9,062 nucleotides of DNA, taken from Lachnospiraceae bacterium UBA2734. GTDB taxonomy: Bacteria; Bacillota; Clostridia; Lachnospirales; Lachnospiraceae. Below the pieces are notes generated by a model. It searched no databases, was not told where the DNA came from, and was given only the letters and a program-made list of their open reading frames with translations. Made by a program: the position numbers and the translations under genes. The stretch lies in assembly GCA_002353635.1 (NCBI GenBank), contig DEKA01000023.1, positions 1,774 through 10,835 of the forward strand. The letters are read 5' to 3'. Positions 1 to 5,808 of the stretch are shown in pieces (the stretch's first letter is position 1; each line of letters opens with the position of its first letter).

Positions 1-871
1 TTCGCTTACAGGCTGCGGCGGGCAGAGTTCTTCAGGTGCCTCTTCAGCCGCTTCGAGCGCCTCTTCAGAGAGCACGGCAGCGGATACGGCGCAGGCGGAT
101 GCATCTGCTGCTGATGCCGGAACAGAAGCAGCAGCGGAGACGGACAGTTCCTCTGATGCTGCGGACAGCGATGTCGCCTATATTAAGAACAAGGGCACGA
201 TGATTGTCGGCATCACGGATTTCGCGCCGATGGATTACAAGGATGACAACGGAGACTGGATTGGTTTTGATGCAGACCTTGCCAAGAAGGTCGGCGAGGA
301 TCTCGGTGTAGATGTCAAGTTCACGGAGATCGACTGGGACAACAAGCAGCTCGAGCTCGACAATAAGAGCATTGATGTCGTGTGGAACGGCATGACGCTC
401 ACGGACGAGGTAAAGAAGTCCATGGAGTGCACAGAGCCCTACCTGAACAACGCACAGGTAGTCGTTCTGCCCAAGGACAAGGCAGATAAATATCCGGATA
501 CAGACAGCATGAAGGATCTGAATTTTGCAGTCGAGGCGGGCTCTGCAGGAGAGGCAGCAGCCAAGGATCTCGGCTTCAATTACACTTCCCTGAGTGCGCA
601 GTCTGATACTCTGATGGAGGTAGCCGCGGGCACATCGGATGCCAGCATCATCGATCTTCTGATGGCGGGTGCAATGATCGGAGAGGGCACGGATTATCCG
701 AATCTCACACACACGCTCGAGCTGACGACAGAGGAGTACGTCGTAGGTGCCAGAAAGGGATCCGATCTCGCCTCTTACCTGAATGACGAGTTCGCAAAGT
801 TCACCAAGGATGGCACCATGGAGAGCATTGCTAAACAGTACGGTGTGCAGGATGCTCTTGTACAGCAGTAA
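1..871 (+). CDS. Amino-acid ABC transporter substrate-binding lipoprotein (5' truncated)
   Basis: Extracellular binding protein (SBP_bac_3 family) that captures a polar amino acid and delivers it to the permease and ATPase encoded next. The frame is read from base 2; the start codon and most of the signal peptide lie outside the window. The first visible codons encode L-T-G-C, a lipobox, so the mature protein is probably lipid-anchored at the Cys encoded at 14-16. About 50 Ser/Ala/Glu/Asp-rich residues follow, a flexible linker. The folded domain begins near base 174. It shows DFAPMDYKD, GFDADLAKKVGEDLG and the IDVVWNGMTLTDE hinge segment. At the position where many relatives have a ligand-binding Arg (TITxER), this protein has Val (TLTDEVKK), so substrate identity is uncertain. 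The 289 visible residues fit a nearly complete protein. The family call is firm; the ligand is not predictable. Confidence 0.93.
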   Translation, partial: SLTGCGGQSSSGASSAASSASSESTAADTAQADASAADAGTEAAAETDSSSDAADSDVAYIKNKGTMIVGITDFAPMDYKDDNGDWIGFDADLAKKVGEDLGVDVKFTEIDWDNKQLELDNKSIDVVWNGMTLTDEVKKSMECTEPYLNNAQVVVLPKDKADKYPDTDSMKDLNFAVEAGSAGEAAAKDLGFNYTSLSAQSDTLMEVAAGTSDASIIDLLMAGAMIGEGTDYPNLTHTLELTTEEYVVGARKGSDLASYLNDEFAKFTKDGTMESIAKQYGVQDALVQQ

Positions 872-930
872 GAATCGTAAAATGTTCAGACGCAAGCACC
901 GAAAAATTGCACTACTGGAAAGAGCATTTT

Positions 931-1032
931 GAGGTGATGGACTGAATGGAAGCAACATTTTTATGTCCCGGAAAGGCAGGAATCCGAGAGGCGCTTCTGC
1001 GCCGGATTTCTCCCTTTCCGGGACAGTGCTGA
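931..1032 (+). CDS. Possible 28-codon leader ORF spanning a large hairpin
   Basis: A strong SD-like stretch, GAGGTGATGG at 931-940, sits 5 nt before an ATG at 946. The ORF runs 28 codons (starting M-E-A-T-F-L-C-P-G-K) and stops with TGA at 1030-1032. It covers the whole inverted repeat at 964-1025 and is in the same frame as the permease, which starts 33 nt after its stop. This arrangement fits a leader peptide whose translation opens the hairpin, or an original permease 5' end interrupted by a palindromic insertion. No similarity to a known protein is recognised. The coding range proper is 946-1032; the feature start includes the SD. Confidence 0.35.
964..1025 (+). promoter_or_regulatory. 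Long intercistronic hairpin between binding-protein and permease genes
   Basis: The 13-nt arm TGTCCCGGAAAGG (964-976) is perfectly complementary to CCTTTCCGGGACA (1013-1025). Inside, 978-985 pairs with 1004-1011 with one G-U, after a C/C mismatch. After a 4-nt bulge (986-989), GGCGC (990-994) pairs with GCGCC (999-1003) around a TTCT loop. No T-tract follows on either strand, so it is not a normal intrinsic terminator. Hairpins after a binding-protein gene commonly stabilise the upstream mRNA and make the binding protein more abundant than the membrane components; that is the likeliest role here. A mobile palindromic element is an alternative. Confidence 0.75.
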
Positions 1033-1065
1033 CAATAACATCTGGAAAGGACAATATTTTCCGTT

Positions 1066-1722
1066 ATGCTCCTGACAGTTACACTATCCCTTTTGAATGG
1101 CTTTGGTATGACGCTGAAGCTGTTCGCCCTCACGCTCCTCTTTTCCCTTCCGCTGGGACTTGTCATGAGTCTTGGCTCTATGTCGAAGGTGAAGGTCATC
1201 CGCTGGCCCATCGTCTTTCTGATCTGGGTGATGCGCGGAACGCCTCTTCTTCTGCAGCTCCTTGTGATTTACTACGGCCCAGGAATGATGCTGCACAACA
1301 ACATCTGGGGCGCCGGAGACGGGGGAAGATTTACCGCGGCGCTGGTCGCTTTCGTGATCAATTACGCGTGCTATTTTTCCGAGATTTACAGAGGCGGCAT
1401 CCAGTCCATTCCGGTTGGCCAGTATGAAGCAGGACAGGTCCTCGGCATGACGAGAGGGCAGATTTTTCTGCGCGTCATTCTGCTGCAGGTAATCAAGAGA
1501 ATCGTCCCTCCGATGTCGAATGAGATCATCAACCTGGTCAAGGATACTTCGCTGGCGCGGGTCATCGCGGTATACGAGGTGATCTGGGCCGGGCAGGCGT
1601 TTATCAAGAGCGACGGCATTCTCTGGCCGCTGTTCTATACGGGCGTGTTCTATCTTGTTTTCTGCGGACTGTTGACTGCACTGTTCGGCAGACTTGAGAA
1701 GGCGTTGGATTATTTCCGCTGA
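1066..1722 (+). CDS. Amino-acid ABC transporter permease
   Basis: Membrane subunit of a polar amino-acid importer (HisM/GlnP-like, BPD_transp_1 fold), 218 aa, normal for the family. It is strongly hydrophobic, with likely membrane segments near residues 16-36, 46-70, 88-104 and 186-207. Conserved MRGTPLLLQ is at 56-64. The cytoplasmic EAA loop that docks on the ATPase is at about 121-141 (EAGQVLGMTRGQIFLRVILLQ begins at E121), with Leu where LPQ is more usual. The ATG at 1066 is the first in-frame start after stops at 1030 and 1036. Its SD (GGAAAGGA, 1044-1051) is 14 nt away, longer than ideal, so expression may depend on coupling with the upstream leader ORF. It lies 195 nt after the binding-protein gene and 15 nt before the ATPase gene. 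The amino-acid specificity cannot be read from the permease. Confidence 0.93.
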   Translation: MLLTVTLSLLNGFGMTLKLFALTLLFSLPLGLVMSLGSMSKVKVIRWPIVFLIWVMRGTPLLLQLLVIYYGPGMMLHNNIWGAGDGGRFTAALVAFVINYACYFSEIYRGGIQSIPVGQYEAGQVLGMTRGQIFLRVILLQVIKRIVPPMSNEIINLVKDTSLARVIAVYEVIWAGQAFIKSDGILWPLFYTGVFYLVFCGLLTALFGRLEKALDYFR

Positions 1723-1737
1723 CATGAGGCTTGATGT

Positions 1738-2511
1738 ATGGCAATTCTGCAGGTAGAGAATATTATCAAGAACTTTGGCACGACACAGGTGCTGAAGGGA
1801 ATCAGTTTTTCGATGGAGGAGGGGACGGCGCTCTCGCTCATCGGCTCCTCCGGGAGCGGCAAAACGACGCTTCTCCGCTGTCTCAATTTCCTTGAGCGGG
1901 CGGACGAGGGGAAGATCATTGTCAAAGGGGAGACGCTGTTCGATGCAAAGGTGAAGGAAAATTCCTCTGAAGAGGAGCTGCGCAGGAAGCGCCTGCACTT
2001 CGGCATGGTTTTCCAGCAGTTCAATCTCTTTCCGCAGTACACGGCGCTGCAGAATGTGATGCTCGCGCCGACACTTGCGGCGAAGGCGGCCGGCACTTAT
2101 GACGCGAAGGCCATCGAGGAGCACGCAAAGGAATTGCTGGTCAGCATGGGGCTGGAGAACCGCATGAACAACTATCCCCATCAGCTCTCCGGCGGTCAGC
2201 AGCAGAGAGTTGCGATCGCAAGGGCAATGGCGCTGAAGCCGGATATTTTGTGTTTTGATGAGCCGACGTCTGCACTCGATCCGGAGCTCACAGGCGAGGT
2301 TTTGAAGGTCATCCGGGGACTGGCTGAGCACCACACTACGATGATCATCGTGACGCATGAAATGAGCTTTGCCAGGGACGTGTCGGATCATGTTATTTTC
2401 ATGGATGACGGGAGGATCGCCGAGCAGGGTACGCCGGAGGAGGTGTTCGAGCATCCAAAGGAGGAGAGAACGAGGCAGTTCCTCGCCAGTTATACGCGGG
2501 AGGGGGAGTGA
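1738..2511 (+). CDS. Amino-acid ABC transporter ATP-binding protein
   Basis: Cytoplasmic ATPase that powers the importer, 257 aa, GlnQ/HisP-like. Motifs in order: Walker A GSSGSGKT at 36-43; Q-loop FQQFNLFP at 92-99; signature LSGGQQQR at 150-157; Walker B ILCFDE at 170-175 with catalytic E175; D-loop SALD at 178-181; switch His in IVTHE at H207. All catalytic residues are intact. GAGG at 1726-1729, 8 nt before the ATG, is a good SD. It starts 15 nt after the permease stop and closes the importer operon. The C-terminal GTPEEVFEHPKEERTRQFL segment is typical of polar amino-acid ATPases. A weak terminator-like hairpin follows 21 nt downstream. Confidence 0.96.
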   Translation: MAILQVENIIKNFGTTQVLKGISFSMEEGTALSLIGSSGSGKTTLLRCLNFLERADEGKIIVKGETLFDAKVKENSSEEELRRKRLHFGMVFQQFNLFPQYTALQNVMLAPTLAAKAAGTYDAKAIEEHAKELLVSMGLENRMNNYPHQLSGGQQQRVAIARAMALKPDILCFDEPTSALDPELTGEVLKVIRGLAEHHTTMIIVTHEMSFARDVSDHVIFMDDGRIAEQGTPEEVFEHPKEERTRQFLASYTREGE

Positions 2512-2531
2512 CATCGGCAGGATTCTGAGAT

Positions 2532-2561
2532 GAAAGGGGTATGTTGCTAATCCCTTTTCTT
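2532..2561 (+). terminator. Weak intrinsic terminator after the ABC operon
   Basis: AAAGGG (2533-2538) pairs with CCCTTT (2552-2557), extendable by a G-T pair, around an 11-nt loop. It runs into TTTTCTT (2555-2561). The T-run overlaps the 3' arm and the stem is short, so termination would be modest. It lies directly before the first unit of the tandem array. Confidence 0.45.
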
Positions 2562-3073
2562 GGTACGGACAGGAGCCTTGGCAATCCGCTGCTTTGGATG
2601 CAAGGCGAGGGCTGATTCGGGAAGCGGTACGGACAAGGAAGCAGCATTGTCGGGAATTTGGATGCATGACAGAGGCAAAATGGGACCCCGGTACGGACAG
2701 GGGCTCTGGCTGCTCGGCACTTTGGATGCAAGGTGCAGCTCGATTCGGGAAGCGGTACGGACATAAGAGAGGCCCTGTTTGGAATTTGGATGCAGGGTCA
2801 AGGCATAATGAGTTCCCAGTACGGACAAGAATCTTGGCAACCTGTCACTTTGGATGCAAGGCACGGGCTGATTTGCGCGGCGGTACGGACGAGAGTGATG
2901 ACAAACCACAGATTTGGATGCAGGGCCGCGCCGGAATGGGTGCCCGGTACGGACAAGAGCCTTGGTAACTGGTCACTTTGGATGCGGGGAACAGTTCGAT
3001 TAGAGCACTGGTACATACAAGAGGGGAGCTATATCGACCATTTAGATGAAAGGTACAAGTATAGCTCCAGAAA
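2562..3073. repeat. Tandem array of eight 64-bp units with two conserved boxes per unit
   Basis: Box 1 (GGTACGGAC) starts at 2562, 2626, 2690, 2754, 2818 (as AGTACGGAC), 2882, 2946 and 3010 (as GGTACATAC). Box 2 (TTTGGATGCA) starts 31 nt after each, at 2593, 2657, 2721, 2785, 2849, 2913, 2977 (last base G) and 3041 (as TTTAGATGAA). Every step is exactly 64 bp, giving 512 bp. Spacers are always 22 nt (box 1 to box 2) and 23 nt (box 2 to box 1). Odd units resemble each other and even units resemble each other, so the true period is a 128-bp A/B dimer present four times. The last unit is the most decayed. Box 1 and box 2 share a GGA..CA core and sit about 32 bp apart, suggesting an older 32-bp ancestor. 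The function is not recognised. Options are a phased protein-binding array, a structured RNA, or a minisatellite. Confidence 0.95.
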
Positions 3074-3104
3074 TGGAACGAGTCCGTAGAAACTCTGACC
3101 ATAG

Positions 3105-3302
3105 CGAAAATACAGCGGTTTTGGCGCAGTCAATACAGCACACATCCGTGGATCCGGGAAGTTAAAAGTCCCGACAAATGACTTTACAAAGTTGATGAGA
3201 GAGTCTTATGGAGAGGATCCAAAATATCAAAGATATCTATGTACTCACGAGAACAATGACGCGATCTGCAATTGCGGTTTTGCTCTTGTCACGGTATCAT
3301 AA
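3105..3302 (+). pseudogene. Possible gene remnant (C-terminal fragment)
   Basis: One frame stays open for 65 codons from after a stop at 3102 to TAA at 3300-3302. The translation has a natural amino-acid mix, for example FTKLMRESYGEDPKYQRYLC followed by THENNDAICNCGFALVTVS. It has no start codon before an internal ATG at 3195, and that ATG has no convincing SD. Its end overlaps the promoter proposed for the glucokinase gene. It may be the decayed end of a gene whose front was lost at the edge of the tandem array. No family is recognised, and chance openness cannot be excluded. The 3090-3271 stretch otherwise holds nothing I can name. Confidence 0.2.
3272..3300 (+). promoter_or_regulatory. Sigma-A-type promoter for the glucokinase gene
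   Basis: TTGCGG (3272-3277) and TATCAT (3295-3300) are separated by exactly 17 nt. The -10 matches TATAAT at 5 of 6 positions and the -35 starts with the conserved TTG. Transcription would begin near 3307, leaving a leader of about 125 nt before the ATG at 3434. Confidence 0.55.
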
Positions 3303-3334
3303 TTGAAGTAAAACCTATTTTGGAAACGGTACCG

Positions 3335-3393
3335 GAACAAGAAACAAGGAAGAAAAAACAAAGAACAAGGAACAAAGAACAAGGAACAAGAAA
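3335..3393 (+). repeat. Purine-rich AACAAGG short repeats in the glucokinase leader
   Basis: A G/A/C-only tract with almost no T. It includes a 14-bp unit, AAAGAACAAGGAAC, twice in tandem at 3360-3373 and 3374-3387, plus degenerate copies on both sides. It lies in the predicted 5' untranslated leader, 40-100 nt before the start codon. It probably expands and contracts by slippage and would keep the leader unstructured. Confidence 0.8.
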
Positions 3394-3418
3394 CACGGTA
3401 TCGTCAGCAATCGGTTTC

Positions 3419-3425
3419 AGGGGGA
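3419..3425 (+). promoter_or_regulatory. SD that fixes the glucokinase start
   Basis: AGGGGGA lies 8 nt before the ATG at 3434. The frame is open back to an ATG at 3272, but that site overlaps the promoter, and the 54 extra residues would be translated repeat tract with no counterpart in ROK proteins. Confidence 0.75.
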
Positions 3426-3433
3426 TTCATAAG

Positions 3434-4381
3434 ATGAGTAAGGCGAAGTACGCGTTTGGTATTGATGTGGGCGGCACTACAGTGAAGTGCGGCCTTTTTG
3501 ATGCAGAGGGAGAACTCCTTGAGAAATGGGAGATTCCGACGAGGACCGAGGATAACGGCCGCAGCATCCTGCCGGATATCGCGCAGACCATCAAGGATAA
3601 GGCAGCGGAGAAGAAGATCAGCAAAGAGGAAGTTCTCGGCGTCGGTATCGATGTCCCCGGACCTGTTCTGGAAGGCGGCGTCGTGAACATCTGCGTAAAT
3701 CTCGGCTGGGGCGTCGTGAATGTGAAGGACGACCTCTCTGAGATGCTGGGCGGTGTCCGCGTTGAGGTTGGCAACGATGCCAATGTCGCAGCACTCGGCG
3801 AGTATTGGAAGGGCGGCGGTCAGGGCTTCTCGAGCATGGTCATCGTCACGCTTGGCACAGGTGTAGGCGGCGGCATCATCATTGACGGAAAGATCCTCTC
3901 CGGCTTCCACGGCGCGGGCGCTGAGATCGGCCACATGACCGTCAATTACGACGAGGCAGATGTCTGCAACTGCGGCAGAAAAGGCTGCCTTGAGCAGTAT
4001 GCGTCCGCGACCGGCATCACAAGGATGGCGCACAGGAGGCTCGCAAAGAACAGAAAGAAGACCGTTCTGGAGAATAATGACGAGCTCTCTGCAAAGAAGG
4101 TTTTTGATGCGGCCAAGGACGGGGACGCAGTTGCTCTTGAAGTTGTTGATGACTTCGGCCGGATTTTGGGCAGAGCACTTGCCAACCTCGCGGTCGTCGT
4201 TGATCCTGAGGTGTATGTCATCGGCGGCGGTGTCTCCAAGGCGGGGCAGATCGTCTTGGATGCGATTGAAAAATACTATAAGGACGCCGCATTCCACTCC
4301 TGCAAGACGACACCATTCCGCACGGCTAAGCTCGGCAATGACGCCGGTATGTACGGCGCTGTGAAGCTCCTGCTCGGATAA
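3434..4381 (+). CDS. glcK: ROK-family glucokinase
   Basis: Cytoplasmic sugar kinase that phosphorylates glucose with ATP to glucose 6-phosphate at the entry to glycolysis. It has 315 aa from the chosen start, a typical length. Motifs: ATP phosphate-binding DVGGTTVK at 11-18; PGP at 75-77; GNDANVAALGE at 113-123 with the presumed catalytic base D115; second phosphate loop TLGTGVGGG at 139-147; sugar-contact/zinc segment EIGH at 164-167; and the ROK zinc motif CNCGRKGCLE at 178-187 (H167 with C178, C180 and C185). No helix-turn-helix precedes the kinase domain, so this is an enzyme, not a NagC/XylR-type repressor. It appears to be a single-gene unit with its own promoter (3272-3300). A related sugar such as N-acetylmannosamine or fructose remains possible, but the sequence resembles the clostridial glucokinase subgroup most. 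Confidence 0.9.
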   Translation: MSKAKYAFGIDVGGTTVKCGLFDAEGELLEKWEIPTRTEDNGRSILPDIAQTIKDKAAEKKISKEEVLGVGIDVPGPVLEGGVVNICVNLGWGVVNVKDDLSEMLGGVRVEVGNDANVAALGEYWKGGGQGFSSMVIVTLGTGVGGGIIIDGKILSGFHGAGAEIGHMTVNYDEADVCNCGRKGCLEQYASATGITRMAHRRLAKNRKKTVLENNDELSAKKVFDAAKDGDAVALEVVDDFGRILGRALANLAVVVDPEVYVIGGGVSKAGQIVLDAIEKYYKDAAFHSCKTTPFRTAKLGNDAGMYGAVKLLLG

Positions 4382-4403
4382 TGGCCTGATTTGCCGTCAG
4401 AAG

Positions 4404-4574
4404 ATGTATGAGTCTCCTGCCCGGATGATGCAGAAGCTTATCGCGGCGTGCTGCCGCGGCGGGAATGACGAGAGCTGGTGCCCGGATAAGGCAAGACGGG
4501 AGAAAGACCCAAAGGAGATTTCATCGAACTCTTTTCAGGTCAGGGAGGAAACAGCTGATTTGAGTTTGCAATGA
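4404..4574 (+). CDS. Possible small protein, 56 aa, unknown
   Basis: ATG at 4404, 22 nt after the glucokinase stop, opens 56 codons ending with TGA at 4572-4574. The product is hydrophilic, rich in Lys, Arg, Glu and Asp, and has three Cys (C16, C17, C26). Codon third positions look like those of the neighbouring genes. There is no clear SD (only GTCAGAAG just before the ATG). It would be cotranscribed with the glucokinase and end 70 nt before the terminator. It otherwise fills a 263-bp gap. No family is recognised. Confidence 0.3.
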   Translation: MYESPARMMQKLIAACCRGGNDESWCPDKARREKDPKEISSNSFQVREETADLSLQ

Positions 4575-4644
4575 AGTGTCCTAAGGATTTCTGATAATAA
4601 TTGCGGCCTTACATGATCGAAGGCAGATCCTGTATAGAACAAAA

Positions 4645-4690
4645 CCCTCAGGGAAACGGAAAATCCGCGGTTCCCTGAGGGCTTTCTTTA
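4645..4690. terminator. Bidirectional intrinsic terminator between converging genes
   Basis: CCCTCAGGGAA (4645-4655) pairs perfectly with TTCCCTGAGGG (4671-4681), 11 bp. An inner CGGA/TCCG stem (4657-4660/4664-4667) closes an AAA loop. On the + strand CTTTCTTTAT follows; on the - strand the AAAA at 4641-4644 gives a T-tract. It can therefore end both the glucokinase transcript and the DUF975 transcript. It is the best terminator in the window. Confidence 0.9.
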
Positions 4691-4767
4691 TACATATATC
4701 ATCGCTGTTATGCAAACGCTGCTGCGTTTATACGTTCAATGACGTGCTTTCGTTTGTATTGCCAGAC

Positions 4768-5775
4768 TTAGTCTGCATTGCTGTCTGATGCGCCAGGGTA
4801 AGTGCCGTACTGACCTTGTGCTGCCTGGGATTCAGATGCTGTTTCGATATTCGCCTGCGCAGATGATTCCTGTCTGTCTTGTGCATTCGCAGAGGAATCG
4901 GAGGCCTGCGCCTGCTGCCCGGCAGCAGAAGAATTCTGTGTTCCCTGCTGTGTCTGCGCACCCTGCTGCGTCTGCCCGGGAGCGGGCTGGCCGAGAAGGT
5001 GCGATTTGAGCGCGACATAGAGCGCGGCGTTTGTGCACTGCTCATACGGCGCTACGTAGAAGATCTTGAGAATGCCGAGCGTGCATATAGAGAAGATCTC
5101 CCAAAGGATAAAGGAGAGGTCGAGCACGAAGGCATTCCACTTCTGGCCGTCCATCATTTTGCGGGAGAGACGGAACGCCTCTCTCCAGTTCATCTCGGGA
5201 TCCTCAGCGAGAATGTAGGGCACCATTCTATAGGAATATGACTTCACGATGCCGGGCACAATGAAGAGCAGCGTCCAAAGAACAAGGAACAGATCCCGCA
5301 GAAAGAGCGTCTTGACGACATTCAGATAGCCGTGGCTGAACGGATGCATCATTTCGCCAACACCGGCTTTGCCTTCGGTGTAGTGGTTGATGACAAAGAT
5401 TCTCTTTGCACCAGCCTCCAGCGGATTGCACAGGAAAACAGATACCGCAAACTTAAGCACAAGACCGATCAGGACGATAGCCGCGGCGGCGATCAATAAT
5501 ATTGGCAGATACGGCGTGAAAAGACTAAAAAACGACGAAAACCCGTCCGCACGAAAATGGAGCTGAGGGAGACTTCCGGCATAAAATTCCGCGCTCGGGC
5601 CGTCGGAGCGATATTCAAACAATCCTCCGACTGCAGGGAGTTTCCGGAGAGCAGAGCCTGCTTCGTCGCTCAATACACCGATGACAAGAAGAACGAATGC
5701 TGCAAGGACGCAGCGCCAGTAAGCGTACTTCATCACATGCCGCGCCTGTTTTTTTAATTCTTTTCTGGTCCACAT
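4768..5775 (-). CDS. DUF975 family integral membrane protein
   Basis: A 335-aa multi-pass membrane protein of unknown function, matching DUF975 proteins of Firmicutes. Likely membrane segments are at residues 20-36, 88-115, 157-178 and 215-240. Family hallmarks are NPLEAGAKRIF near 117-127, IVPGIVKSYSYRMVPYILAE near 172-191, a REAFRLSRKMMDGQKW stretch near 198-213, and YVAPYEQ at 240-246. The last ~70 residues are low complexity (Gln, Ser, Ala, Gly) with a duplicated TQQG, an unusual addition to a family that normally stops soon after the last membrane segment. The start at 5775 is chosen because GGAAAGGAA lies 3 nt upstream on the - strand and the product then begins MWTRKELKKQAR, as relatives do; an open extension to 5865 lacks such support. 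It is transcribed alone toward the 4645-4690 terminator. Confidence 0.88.
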   Translation of the reverse strand: MWTRKELKKQARHVMKYAYWRCVLAAFVLLVIGVLSDEAGSALRKLPAVGGLFEYRSDGPSAEFYAGSLPQLHFRADGFSSFFSLFTPYLPILLIAAAAIVLIGLVLKFAVSVFLCNPLEAGAKRIFVINHYTEGKAGVGEMMHPFSHGYLNVVKTLFLRDLFLVLWTLLFIVPGIVKSYSYRMVPYILAEDPEMNWREAFRLSRKMMDGQKWNAFVLDLSFILWEIFSICTLGILKIFYVAPYEQCTNAALYVALKSHLLGQPAPGQTQQGAQTQQGTQNSSAAGQQAQASDSSANAQDRQESSAQANIETASESQAAQGQYGTYPGASDSNAD

Positions 5776-5778
5776 ATA

Positions 5779-5808
5779 TTCCTTTCCGTGCCGCGTGATC
5801 TGCGGCAC
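5779..5808 (-). promoter_or_regulatory. SD and abutting hairpin upstream of DUF975
   Basis: On the - strand the SD GGAAAGGAA (5787-5779) directly follows the 3' arm of a 7-bp perfect stem: GTGCCGC and GCGGCAC at 5788-5794 and 5802-5808, with a 7-nt loop. A stem touching the SD could limit ribosome access, or could be the end of an upstream terminator lacking a T-run. The same two arms occur at 9041-9061. Confidence 0.5.

Noticed and set aside
964..1025. Intrinsic terminator
   Set aside because: No T-tract follows the stem on either strand, and operon genes continue downstream.
65..1054. 329-aa ORF on the - strand
   Set aside because: It is antisense to the binding-protein gene; no motif or SD supports it.
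963..1427. 154-aa + strand ORF starting in the hairpin
   Set aside because: It overlaps the permease in another frame and has no SD or recognisable domain.
1084..2667. 527-aa ORF on the - strand
   Set aside because: It is antisense to the intact permease and ATPase genes, which have full motif sets; its composition is Arg/His/Leu-rich as expected of a shadow frame.
2594..2968. Protein-coding gene in the tandem array
   Set aside because: The 64-bp period shifts the frame at each unit, no SD precedes the ATG, and equally long frames exist on both strands.
2562..3073. CRISPR array
   Set aside because: Conserved boxes are only 9-10 bp and of two kinds, and spacers of the same type are clearly related to each other by point mutations. 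No cas gene is present.
3272..3433. N-terminal extension of the glucokinase from ATG 3272
   Set aside because: It overlaps the promoter, encodes a Lys/Arg/Gln-rich repeat tract absent from ROK proteins, and ATG 3434 has a good SD.
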